Positions 27,433 through 35,525 of a stretch of 60,257 nt of DNA are shown piece by piece. The position numbers and the translations under genes are program-made. The stretch comes from Myxococcaceae bacterium (GTDB lineage Bacteria; Myxococcota; Myxococcia; Myxococcales; Myxococcaceae), in NCBI GenBank assembly GCA_016926755.1, contig JAFGNZ010000079.1, forward strand, positions 1-60,257, given 5' to 3'. How positions within the stretch are numbered: position 1 is the stretch's first letter; every line of letters begins with the position of its first letter. The notes beneath the pieces are model-generated. The model did not search any database, was not told where the DNA came from, and saw only the letters and a list, made by a program, of their open reading frames with translations.

Positions 27433-29316
27433 CTATGCCGGCTGCGAGGCCGGGCGGGGCCAGATCTTCAGCGCCTTCTCGAGCAGAGCCTTGCCGCGAT
27501 TTTCGATCGCCACCTCATCCCACGTTCCGTACTGGTGGAGTTGCTGATTGATCGGCAGGAGGGACTCCTTGAGCAACTCGGGCTTTTTCACGGCCCAGGC
27601 TGAGTTGGAGACGAACGAGTTCAGCTCTTGCGTGACGATCGTGAGGTTCCCCAACGTCTGGAGGAGCGCATTCCGGCGACGCGACGCGACCACCCGCGCA
27701 TCATCCGAATCGGCGTCCAACAGTTCGTCGGGCGAGAGCCCCTTCTCGCCGCTGAGCAGAGGCCAGTGCTCGACCCAGCTCTGCGGCAGGAGGTGCTCGA
27801 TTGTGAGCGGGCTGTCGATCGTGATGCGCTCGCTGAGCTTCGTGAGGTGCTCGTTGCTAATCCGCCGAAGGACGTGCCCCAGTTTGGCATTGTTGAGCTG
27901 CTCGTAGGCATTCGCCGTGAGCCAGGTCTCGGAGAACTCCGCGTCGGCCGGCCACCCAGACGACTCCCCCGAGAGCGCTGCAAGCGCGGCTTCGAGGGTC
28001 TTGGCCGACGGGCCGGCCTCCTTCAGCGACTTCGTGAGGTTCAGAAAGATTCGGTTGTACGCCTTCGTCGTCCAGCCGAGAACCGCCCGGCGCAGGAGGT
28101 ACGACTCGAGGACCACCGAGATGGCCTTCCACTCCTCCTCCGGCAGATTCGAATCGAGAAGGAAGAGCATTAGCGGGTAGGCCGTCCGGATGTCGAATCG
28201 GTCGAGGAAGGTCGCGAGTTCGAAGACGACGTCGCCCGACTCGGGCGCGACGATTCGCCGGAAGTGGTCCCGCTGCCTCGCCAGGGTCGCCAACTCCTGC
28301 GTCACGTTCTCGAAGGGCCGCGCCTTCTCGATCCAGAACTTATACTCGACGAACAGGTGCTTGATGGGGATGTCGGCGAACTGCCGGCTCGACAAGAAAT
28401 GCTGCATGAACAGGTCGCTGCGGGGACGGACCAAGCGGCCCTGGCGGACCTCCTCGCGCCAGAAGCCGTCGTCGAAGCCCCGCCAATGCGTCTCGTAGAG
28501 TTCCTCCTGTGGCTCGCCCTGTCTCGCGGCTCGCAGGAAGATGTGGTTTCGCAGCAGATCGGCGGGAAGCAGGGGCTCCCCCCGCGCATTCAGCGTCTCG
28601 AAGATCACCTGCGCATCGTCCTCCTTCTCGAGGTCGATCGCGACGACCTGCAGGGCGTTCTTGAGGGCCTGGAACGCCTCGTCGATCCTCGCCGCCAATG
28701 GCTGGTCGGCGGCGAGTGGCTCTTCCTGGCCGGTCCCGAGGAAAAATTCCTGAATCGAATCGCTGAAGAACAGGTACGCTTCCACCATTCTGGGGCGCGG
28801 ATCGTCTTTGCGTGCGTACTTCCGCCGCTTCGGGGGATGTTTCGCCTCCACAGCTGCACGAGAGAGCGAGCCGACGACGTCGCAGAACTGAGCTCGGTCG
28901 AGCTGCGTCGGCCAGACCTTGAACTTGTCAACCTCCGGGTTGGCCAGGATTCCCTTGTTGAGGGTGAAGCTCTCAAGCTCCCTCGCGAGCTCTTCGCACT
29001 TCTGCTCGCGGCAGAAGTCTCGCAAGGCCGCGAGAAAGATCTGGAGCGTCGTCAGCCGCTGCTGGCCATCGATCACCTGCCGCTTCTCGACATGCGTGGA
29101 CGGGGTCTGCTTCTGGTCGAGCACCATGGCCCCGAGGAAGTGGACCGGTGCGTCCTTGCGGCCGTTCAAGTATTCGATGAACTTCCGCTCGATGTCTTCC
29201 CAGAGGGGCTCCCACTGTTCCGCGCGGTTCCAGACGTACTGGCGCTGGAAAAGCGGCACTTCCAGCCGCATCTTCTTCTCGAACAACGTCAGCAGCGGAA
29301 CAGCATTTGCTTTCAT
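27433..29316 (-). CDS. DUF262/DUF1524 (GmrSD-type) nuclease, putative anti-phage defence
   Basis: 627 residues. The N-terminal DUF262 domain shows EVPLFQRQYVWNR and VIDGQQRLTTLQIFL, the ParB-like nucleotide-binding motif of GmrS-type subunits. The C-terminal DUF1524 domain carries the HNH nuclease pattern IEHLLPQSW ... RNALLQTLGNLTIV ... NSFVSNSAWAVKK. In characterised relatives (GmrSD, BrxU) the pair cuts modified phage DNA using NTP. Size fits a single-chain GmrSD. It is solitary, with no methylase or other restriction gene, in a patch of IS and toxin debris. Two palindromes lie 34 and 96 nt upstream of its start. Confidence 0.85.
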   Translation of the reverse strand: MKANAVPLLTLFEKKMRLEVPLFQRQYVWNRAEQWEPLWEDIERKFIEYLNGRKDAPVHFLGAMVLDQKQTPSTHVEKRQVIDGQQRLTTLQIFLAALRDFCREQKCEELARELESFTLNKGILANPEVDKFKVWPTQLDRAQFCDVVGSLSRAAVEAKHPPKRRKYARKDDPRPRMVEAYLFFSDSIQEFFLGTGQEEPLAADQPLAARIDEAFQALKNALQVVAIDLEKEDDAQVIFETLNARGEPLLPADLLRNHIFLRAARQGEPQEELYETHWRGFDDGFWREEVRQGRLVRPRSDLFMQHFLSSRQFADIPIKHLFVEYKFWIEKARPFENVTQELATLARQRDHFRRIVAPESGDVVFELATFLDRFDIRTAYPLMLFLLDSNLPEEEWKAISVVLESYLLRRAVLGWTTKAYNRIFLNLTKSLKEAGPSAKTLEAALAALSGESSGWPADAEFSETWLTANAYEQLNNAKLGHVLRRISNEHLTKLSERITIDSPLTIEHLLPQSWVEHWPLLSGEKGLSPDELLDADSDDARVVASRRRNALLQTLGNLTIVTQELNSFVSNSAWAVKKPELLKESLLPINQQLHQYGTWDEVAIENRGKALLEKALKIWPRPASQPA

Positions 29317-29349
29317 GAGGGAGCCTCATGCAGTGGGGGCCGGAGTGAA

Positions 29350-29432
29350 CCTGTCTGACAAAAGCAGAGAGGTGGGTGGTGGAGCCAGCGGGCGAAGGCA
29401 CTTGGAATGAACCTGTCTGACAAGCAGACAGG
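29350..29432. repeat. Pair of palindromic repeats upstream of the DUF262 gene
   Basis: Two copies of TGAACCTGTCTGACAA 61-62 nt apart. The copy at 29412-29432 is a perfect palindrome (CCTGTCTG, 5-nt loop, CAGACAGG). The copy at 29350-29372 has one stem mismatch. They belong to the same family as the elements at 4117 and 8110. Could be operator sites, hairpin terminators or mobile palindromes. Confidence 0.6.
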
Positions 29433-29664
29433 CTGACGCAGGATGCTCCCGGCAGCTGGTCCCGGCAAGCTCGGCTTCCTGGTCTTGCCAAGCCGCAGCG
29501 CCGCCGGCACGCAAGGGACCTGGGGTGGTGAACTCTCCACCAGTTCCGCCTTCCTCGCTGCGCCTCCTCGCCGTGAGGAACTTGGGTCTGGCACTGGGGT
29601 TGAGGAAACACGACTTCCTGTGCCTGCCTCCCTTGGCTCAACACCCTTGAGCCCTACTCCACAG

Positions 29665-29724
29665 GTACCTGCCCGAAAGCGCCACCCTTCGGATTTGAAC
29701 GATGCTCAGTGGGAGTTGATCTAG
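29665..29724 (+). mobile_element. IS5-family transposase N-terminal fragment
   Basis: In frame the DNA reads VPARKRHPSDLNDAQWELI followed by a stop. R-K-R-Y/H-P-S-D-L-x-D-x-Q-W is the characteristic beginning of IS5-group (IS427/ISL2-like) transposases. Nothing further of the transposase follows, so this is a relic of an insertion. Confidence 0.6.
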
Positions 29725-29844
29725 CCGGTCGTTCGCGGCAACCCCTTGGGTCCGCAGCTGGTGGCGCACGACCTTGTTGCGATGACGGAGAGCGAACGGC
29801 CGGTGAGGGGAAAGAGTCCGAACTGGTGGCTCCAGACTTCATCT

Positions 29845-29981
29845 CCTGACGAAGCAGATGGAGCACATGGCCTCAAGCACTCGCCCAGGGCCTTCGGGCG
29901 CTTCATGACGCTCCGCTCCCCCAGCAAGGCTGGCTGGTGCGCACCTCCTACCCCGCAACAGGTGTAGCCTCTGAGCGGTAG
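29845..29981 (+). pseudogene. Frameshifted fragment of a second sitA-like toxin gene
   Basis: Positions 29919-29942 repeat exactly 24 nt of the intact toxin gene (25530-25553), and the match continues imperfectly on both sides (from TGACGCTCCG to CTCCTACCCC). Translation gives FGRFMTLRSP, then, after a one-base deletion, PQQGWLVRTSYPA; the intact toxin has LPLTLRSPQQGWLVRVSYP. It therefore represents the N-terminal part of a related but distinct sitA, now broken. The rest of 29433-29998 contains only the IS fragment. Confidence 0.6.
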
Positions 29982-29998
29982 GGTAGCCGGCGCGGCGC

Positions 29999-30376
29999 TC
30001 AGTGGCGCAGGATGATCGCGGTGGCCACCAGGTGCATCAGCTTGAGCTGGGGCCGCCTCAGCCGGCGCAGGCTGCGCAACAGCCGGCGCATCTCCGGCGT
30101 GTCATCCAACCCGGCAGGCACCTCCTCGGCCCAGGGAGACTCCCTCGCCGAGCCGTTGCGCGGCGCCATCCCCATCAGCTCGTCCGGGCCGCTGCGCAGC
30201 GCCACGCACAGCCGCAGCAGCGTGGGGACGCTGGGCAGCATCTTCCCCCGCTCCATCCGCCCATACACCTCCGTGGCCACGCCGATGCGCTCGGCCACAT
30301 CCGCCTGCGTCAGCCCCGCCCGCATTCGCGCCAGCCGCGCGGACTCGCCGACCGTCGTGGCCAGCTTCTTCTCCAT
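29999..30376 (-). CDS. XRE-family transcriptional regulator
   Basis: 125 residues from the ATG at 30376; in-frame GTGs 12 and 18 nt upstream are possible starts. The helix-turn-helix reads RLARMRAGLTQADVAERIGV then ATEVYGRMERGKMLPSVPTL, a standard lambda-repressor-like domain. The C-terminal 45 residues are helical and basic (MRRLLRSLRRLRRPQLKLMH) without a recognised sensor. Similar small XRE genes accompany toxin/immunity or phage-derived patches, which suits this location. It may control the adjacent accessory genes; direct repeats lie upstream. Confidence 0.82.
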   Translation of the reverse strand: MEKKLATTVGESARLARMRAGLTQADVAERIGVATEVYGRMERGKMLPSVPTLLRLCVALRSGPDELMGMAPRNGSARESPWAEEVPAGLDDTPEMRRLLRSLRRLRRPQLKLMHLVATAIILRH

Positions 30377-30812
30377 CCGCTTCACGGACACCGGCAGCGC
30401 GGGACTCCTGCGCCGCGGCGCCCGGCGTTGGGAGGAGAACGAGATCGCAGAACCTTTCAGGTTGGCTCTCACCACACGAACCTTGCGTACGTTGCCCGCT
30501 GGAAGCGCGGCCCCACTCGGACACCCGCCTCCAGACACGCCCTATATAACCTGCCACGTCGGGAGCACCTACCCCTATTTGCCAGGTCGTGCCCTATTTG
30601 ATGGGTTGGGTTCCAGGCCCCTCCCGCCCCCTAAGCCCTGGATTTTCCGTTTAGGCCGGGCCATCTTGACGAGCCGCGTCAGTCACGCCCTATCAGGTAG
30701 GAAGCTCCCCAGGCAGCCTGAGGCACTCCCAGGTCGTCCCACGCCACCCAACAGGTGACGGCGGCCTCGGAGAGGACCATACTCTCCAGGTCCTCTCCGC
30801 CGCAGGAGCGCC
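30377..30812. other. Divergent intergenic region with short direct repeats
   Basis: Contains CCCTATTTG twice (about 30572 and 30593) and ACGCCCTAT at 30537 and 30685, in an AT-richer stretch between the XRE gene and the kinase gene. The spacing of about two helical turns between the CCCTATTTG copies would suit a repressor dimer. AGGAG at 30804-30808 is the ribosome-binding site of the kinase. No gene is supported. Confidence 0.4.
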
Positions 30813-31970
30813 GTGATGCCATCCCTGCCCTCAGAGCCTCCCGTCGCCGAGGTGCTGCTGCGGTGCGGGCTCACCACCTACGAGTTCGTCCGCTGGCTGG
30901 GGCCGGCCCGCAACGGCGAGCTGGTGCTGGCCCGCCGCCGCTTCCAGGAGAGCTTCGGCGGCTGGAGCATCATCAAGCGCCCGTCGCCCCGCGGCTCCGA
31001 GGAGGCACGGCGCCGGCTCATCGAGGAGGCGCGCGTCACCTCGCAGCTGCACCACCCCAACCTCCCCGTCGCCGTGCAGCTGGCGGGGCCGGCGGAGCTG
31101 CCCCACCTGGTGCTGGAGCACGTGCCGGGGTACCGGCTGGAGGCGCTGCTGGAGGCGGCGGAGAAGGCGCGCCAGCCGCTGTCCGAGGCGCTCGCCTGCT
31201 ACGTGGTGGCCGAGGTGGCGGAGGCCCTGCACCACGCCCACACGCTGGTGGATGAGCATGGCCGGGAGCTGGGCATCGTCCACCGGGATGTGACGCCGCA
31301 CAACATCCTCCTGGGCCTGCAGGGGGAGGTGAAGCTGCTGGAGTTCGGGGCGGCCTGGTCTCGGCTCTCGGGGCGCGTGATGACGGAAGGCGGGGCCGTG
31401 CAGGGCAGCCTCGCCTACGCGGCGCCCGAGCTCGTCCACCGCCAGGGGCTGGATGGGCGCGCGGACCTGTTCTCCCTGGGCATCGTCCTGCTCCAGCTGC
31501 TCACCGGCCGGCACCTCTTCGCGGGAGCCGAGCGCTTCGACGCGAGCCAGCGCCGCGGCCACGCCCCGGACAGGCAGGCCACGCAAGAGACTGCCCGGGA
31601 GCTGGCCGAGCGCATCCGCCGCTATTCGGTGGCGGAGCTGGAGCCGGCCACGCGCGCGGTGCCGGCGGCGCTGCGCCCACTCGTGCACCAGGCGCTCGCG
31701 CCCGAGCGGCAGGAGCGCCTCCCCTCCTGCGCCGCCTTCGCCGCGGCGCTGCGCCAGCACCTGAGCGACACCGAGCAGCCCTGCGGGCGGCAGGAGGCGC
31801 TGCTGGAGCTGCTCACGCTGCGCTACGTCGCCGGGCGCGTGGAGCTGGGCGAGGCCCCCGACACCGCGGTGCTCGAGCGGCCCCTGTCCACCCCCGGGCC
31901 CCGCTCCGCGCCCCGCGCCATGGCCGGCCACCGCGCCGCGCGCTTCCGTGGCGCACCGCGTCGCCGCTGA
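30813..31970 (+). CDS. Eukaryote-like Ser/Thr kinase domain protein, DFG changed to EFG
   Basis: 385 residues, ATG 4 nt after AGGAG. Kinase subdomains visible: a poor Gly loop (WLGPARNGELVLARR), the lysine in WSIIKRP, the helix-C Glu in LIEEARVTSQLHHPN, catalytic loop IVHRDVTPHNILL, and APE region GSLAYAAPELVH. The metal-binding DFG is EFG (KLLEFGAA), and the Gly loop lacks GxGxxG. There is no transmembrane segment or sensor after the kinase; the last 70 residues are low-complexity. Soluble. It may be a weak kinase or a pseudokinase. Myxobacteria carry dozens of such Pkn proteins. Confidence 0.88.
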   Translation: MMPSLPSEPPVAEVLLRCGLTTYEFVRWLGPARNGELVLARRRFQESFGGWSIIKRPSPRGSEEARRRLIEEARVTSQLHHPNLPVAVQLAGPAELPHLVLEHVPGYRLEALLEAAEKARQPLSEALACYVVAEVAEALHHAHTLVDEHGRELGIVHRDVTPHNILLGLQGEVKLLEFGAAWSRLSGRVMTEGGAVQGSLAYAAPELVHRQGLDGRADLFSLGIVLLQLLTGRHLFAGAERFDASQRRGHAPDRQATQETARELAERIRRYSVAELEPATRAVPAALRPLVHQALAPERQERLPSCAAFAAALRQHLSDTEQPCGRQEALLELLTLRYVAGRVELGEAPDTAVLERPLSTPGPRSAPRAMAGHRAARFRGAPRRR

Positions 31971-32076
31971 TCATTGGATAGGCAACATCCGGTGAATCCA
32001 GAGCCTTCCCTCGTGTTCGGTCTCGTATGAGGCTGCGGGGTGGACCGGCGCGCCGCACGGCAAGGGGGCAGAAGGC

Positions 32077-32472
32077 ATGCTGGAGCACATGCGCATCCTC
32101 ATCGTTGAGGACCATGCCGACAGCAGGGAGATGCTGGAGGAGTTCCTCACGGAGGAGGGCTTCACGGTGGAGAGCGCCGTGAACGGCCTCCAGGCCCTGG
32201 AGCGGCTGCTGCGCACGCCCCGACCGGACGTGGTGCTGCTGGATCTGATGATGCCGGTGATGACGGGGTGGGACTTGATGGCCCGGTTGGAGCAGGAGCC
32301 CGCGCTGTGGGGGCTGCCGGTGATCGTCGTCTCCGGCGCGGGCTCGACGCGGCCCGCCCCGCGCGGAGTGATGGCCTCCATCCCCAAGCCGTTGGATCTC
32401 GGCGTGCTGATGGACACGCTCGCGCGCCTGAGCGTGGGCCAGGGCGGCAGCGCCGCGGTCGCCAGCAGCTGA
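32077..32472 (+). CDS. Single-domain response regulator (receiver)
   Basis: 131 residues: MRILIVEDHADSREMLEEFL gives the acidic triad, VVLLDLMMPVMTG the phospho-Asp, VIVVSGAG the Thr/Ser switch, and IPKPLD the conserved Lys. No output domain, so it acts by protein contact or phosphorelay. It converges with the large histidine kinase whose stop is 11 nt away; a functional pairing is plausible but unproven. Confidence 0.9.
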   Translation: MLEHMRILIVEDHADSREMLEEFLTEEGFTVESAVNGLQALERLLRTPRPDVVLLDLMMPVMTGWDLMARLEQEPALWGLPVIVVSGAGSTRPAPRGVMASIPKPLDLGVLMDTLARLSVGQGGSAAVASS

Positions 32473-32482
32473 TCCGGGCAGC

Positions 32483-34972
32483 TCACCGTGAGGAGGTGGG
32501 CGCGGCGGCCAGCAGGCGCGGCAGCGTCACCCGGAAGGTGGTGCCCGCCTCCACGGTGGAGCTCACCTCGATGGAGCCGCCGTGCCCCGTCACCACCTGC
32601 TCGACGATGTAGAGGCCCAGCCCCAACCCCCCTCCACCCGAAGAGGCGCGGTGGAACGGATCAAACAGGTATGGCAGGGCCTTGGGCTGGATGGGCTCGC
32701 CCTCGTTGTGCACCTCCAGCACCACCTGCTCTCCCCTGTCGGCGAGCCGGAAGGTGACGGGGGTGTCGGGCGGGCTGTACTGGAGCGCGTTGCCCCCCAG
32801 GTTGGTCACCACCTGCACCAGGCGGTCCGCGTCCCAGGAGCCCTCGTAGCGCCCGGGCTCCAGGCGCAGGCGCACGGAGCGCTCGGGCCACGCCGCCTCC
32901 AGCTCCTCCACGCCCTGCCGCACCACGGGGCGAAGATCCCCCTGCACGCGCTGGATGGGGATGCCGCCGCCCAGGCGCCCGCGGGTGAAGTCCAGCAGGT
33001 CGGCGATCATCCGCTTCATCCGGTCCGCCGCCTTGGCCACGCGGGCCGCGGCGCGCTGATCCCGTGGCGTCAGCGTCTCGCTGTGCAGCAGCGGGTTGAT
33101 GGACAGGAAGATGGCGTTCAACGGGTTGCGCAGATCATGGCTGACGATGGCGATGAGCTTCTCGCCGAACTCGGCGGCCAGGCGCGCGGCGGCCTCGGCG
33201 CGGCGCAGCTCCGTCACGTCGACGAGCGTCACCACGGCCGCGACGATCTGCCCCGCACGGTCCCGGATGGGGGCGCTGGAGAGCAGGACGCTGCTGCACT
33301 GGCCATCTCCCCGCCGCAGCTCGACCTCCTCGCCCTGCACCACCTCACCGGAGCGCAGCGAGCGCGCGAGCGGCCACTCCTCGGGAGCGTAGGGCCGGCC
33401 ATCCGGGTGGTAGCCCGGGTAGACGGAGTACTCGCCGACGTGCTCCACCTGAATGAAGGGCATCCCCATGATGGCCTCCACCCGCCGGTTGCCCAGCACC
33501 ACCCGGCCGCTGGGCGCCTCGGCGAGGATGACGCCGGCGGGCAGCTGATCCAGCACCGCGGCCAGCCGGGCGCGCTCGGCCTCGATGTCCACCAGCAGCC
33601 GCTGGCGCTCGGTCTCCGCGGCGCGCCGCTGGGTGATGTCCAGGAAGGTGCCCGCCAGCTGGGCCGCCTTGCCGGACGCGTCCCGGAGGGCCGTCATGTG
33701 CGTGAAGACGGGCAGGCGGCTGCCGTCCTTGCGCAGGTGCATGGCCTCGTACTCGTGGTGGAGCTTGGAGTGCGCGACGGCCACGTGCCGCGCCAGCACC
33801 CCGCGAGACTCCGGAGCGAAGAGCGTCGCCAGCGGCTGGCCGATGAGCTCCTCGCGCTCGTAGCCGTGCATCCTCGCGAAGGCCGGGTTCACGTCCTGCA
33901 GCACGTTGTCCTCGGTGCGCGTGAGCGCCACCCCCACGCCCAGGTGGGCGAAGATCTCCTCCCAGCGCTCGCGCTGCGCCTCGCTGGCGCGCAACAGGGC
34001 GAGGGACTGCTCGGCCTGGGCCCGGGCTCTCTGCTCGCGGGCGTGGGCCTGGGCCCGGGCGACCAAGGAGGTGGTGCGCGCCGCCATGGTGCGGAACAGC
34101 AGCAGATCCTCGTCGGAGAACTCGTGGCTGCTGCGGCTGCCCATCACCACCACGCCGAGCACCTCCTCCATCAGCTGCAGCGGCACCGCGTAGAGGGCGC
34201 GCAGGCCGCTCTCCCGGAGCGCCTGGCTGATCACCCGCGGATCCGTCGCCGCGTCGCGCAGGGTGGCGGGCTGGAGGGTGGTGGCCACCCCGCCGGTGAA
34301 GCCCTCTCCCAGGCGCACGCGGAAGCCCTCCTCGAGCGTGAGGCCCACCGCGCTCTCCAGCCGGAGGAAGTCCCCCTCGCGCAGCAGGACGATCACCGCG
34401 TCCACCACCGGGACCGTCTCCTGGAGCACCTGGAGCAGCCGAGGCAGGAAGGTGGAGAGGTCCGGGCTGCCGATGGCCGCGGCGGAGATGCGGTCCAGCG
34501 CCTGGAAGGTGCGCTCCCGGGCGAGCATGTAGCGGGTGACCGAGGCCGCCACCGCCTCGTCCACGGCCTCGTGGAACACGGCCTCCCCCTCCAGCGAGTC
34601 CGTGGCGCCCTGCGCCGCCCACAGCCGCAGCACGCACCGGCGCAGCAGCTGGTACTCCATCACCACCTGCCGCAGATCAAAGCCCTCGCCCAGCCGCTCC
34701 AGGGCGTGCGAGTCCGGGGCGGAGCCCGGCCTGGTGGAGGCGCCCTCCTCCCGAGGCCGTGAGCTCATCTCCGCGATGCGGTCCAGCAGCAGGGGCAGGT
34801 GGTCCCTCAGCACCGCCTGCGAGAGGCCGCGGGCCGCGGGGAGCTGGCGAACCTCCTCCTCCCACGCTTCGAGGATGGCGTTGCGGTGGCTGCGGAGGAA
34901 CTCTGCCAGTCGGAGGGGCACGGGAGGAATTCGAGAGGTGAGGACGGGAGCAGACCTGCGAAGTCCCTCCAC
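32483..34972 (-). CDS. Multi-sensor histidine kinase (RsbRD-like, GAF, two PAS)
   Basis: 829 residues, no membrane spans. Residues 20-165 resemble an RsbRD-type helical sensor (SHRNAILEAWEEEVRQLPAA). A GAF domain follows (about 175-330), then PAS-1 (ALTRTEDNVLQDVNPAFARM) and PAS-2 (GVILAEAPSGRVVLGNRRVE), each with a PAC tail. The kinase core has H-box AIVSHDLRNPLNAIFLS, N-box VVTNLGGNALQYSP and G-box GGGLGLGLYIVEQVVTGHGG. All catalytic blocks are intact. Convergent with the receiver gene. The RMKRMIADLLDFTR stretch shows kinship with the 20.8- and 51.4-kb kinases. Confidence 0.92.
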   Translation of the reverse strand: MEGLRRSAPVLTSRIPPVPLRLAEFLRSHRNAILEAWEEEVRQLPAARGLSQAVLRDHLPLLLDRIAEMSSRPREEGASTRPGSAPDSHALERLGEGFDLRQVVMEYQLLRRCVLRLWAAQGATDSLEGEAVFHEAVDEAVAASVTRYMLARERTFQALDRISAAAIGSPDLSTFLPRLLQVLQETVPVVDAVIVLLREGDFLRLESAVGLTLEEGFRVRLGEGFTGGVATTLQPATLRDAATDPRVISQALRESGLRALYAVPLQLMEEVLGVVVMGSRSSHEFSDEDLLLFRTMAARTTSLVARAQAHAREQRARAQAEQSLALLRASEAQRERWEEIFAHLGVGVALTRTEDNVLQDVNPAFARMHGYEREELIGQPLATLFAPESRGVLARHVAVAHSKLHHEYEAMHLRKDGSRLPVFTHMTALRDASGKAAQLAGTFLDITQRRAAETERQRLLVDIEAERARLAAVLDQLPAGVILAEAPSGRVVLGNRRVEAIMGMPFIQVEHVGEYSVYPGYHPDGRPYAPEEWPLARSLRSGEVVQGEEVELRRGDGQCSSVLLSSAPIRDRAGQIVAAVVTLVDVTELRRAEAAARLAAEFGEKLIAIVSHDLRNPLNAIFLSINPLLHSETLTPRDQRAAARVAKAADRMKRMIADLLDFTRGRLGGGIPIQRVQGDLRPVVRQGVEELEAAWPERSVRLRLEPGRYEGSWDADRLVQVVTNLGGNALQYSPPDTPVTFRLADRGEQVVLEVHNEGEPIQPKALPYLFDPFHRASSGGGGLGLGLYIVEQVVTGHGGSIEVSSTVEAGTTFRVTLPRLLAAAPTSSR

Positions 34973-35052
34973 ATCGAGGCGACACAGTGGGGTGCGGCAA
35001 GGTTCGCGGAGCCGGGTGCCCGACGGTCAGCAGCGCGCCGGGGTTCGAGCGC

Positions 35053-35319
35053 TCAGAGCGCCCCAGCCGGCAGCTCCTCCTCCGGGCCTCGGAGCTCCAG
35101 CAGGTGCGCCAGCCCGTGCTCATGATCCACGGCGTAGCGCACGTGGAAGCCAGAGGGGAGCCGACATGCAGCGAAGCTCTCGGCTCCGCCATGGCTCTCC
35201 GCCCCGAGCATGGGGCCCGAGAAGATCGCGCCGAGCTCGTGCAGGACGCGCTCGCGCACCGCCGCCTGGCAGCAGGAGAGCATTTTCACCGTCTGAGGCA
35301 TGAGCTGGAGTCGGAAAGC
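35053..35319 (-). CDS. Small protein with RelE/ParE-like pattern
   Basis: Start at MAFRLQLMPQT with GAGGGG 5 nt upstream; 88 residues. The order of elements (strand FRLQLMP, helix RERVLHELGAIF, strands FAACRLPSGFHVRYAVDHEH and LAHLLELRG) follows the RelE/ParE fold, in which the last strands carry catalytic residues. No antitoxin gene is adjacent, so either the similarity is superficial or the toxin is solitary. Two Cys (SCCQ) near the N-terminus are unusual for the family. Confidence 0.5.
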   Translation of the reverse strand, partial: AFRLQLMPQTVKMLSCCQAAVRERVLHELGAIFSGPMLGAESHGGAESFAACRLPSGFHVRYAVDHEHGLAHLLELRGPEEELPAGAL

Positions 35320-35525
35320 CATCGCACCCCTCAAGCTGGCCATCCCGCCGAGTGAGAGCAAGCGGCCGTGGCCTCACGCTCGGGAGGGCCGACGACGACC
35401 GTCGAGGACTGTGCGGAGCGGTCGGCCCGGAGGGCACGGGCCGCGGGAGGCCACCTCGGCTGTCCGGAAGCCGACGGTTGCTCGCACCCCAGCGTGGCGA
35501 CTCGGGCCCTGTGAGCCTGCGCTCC

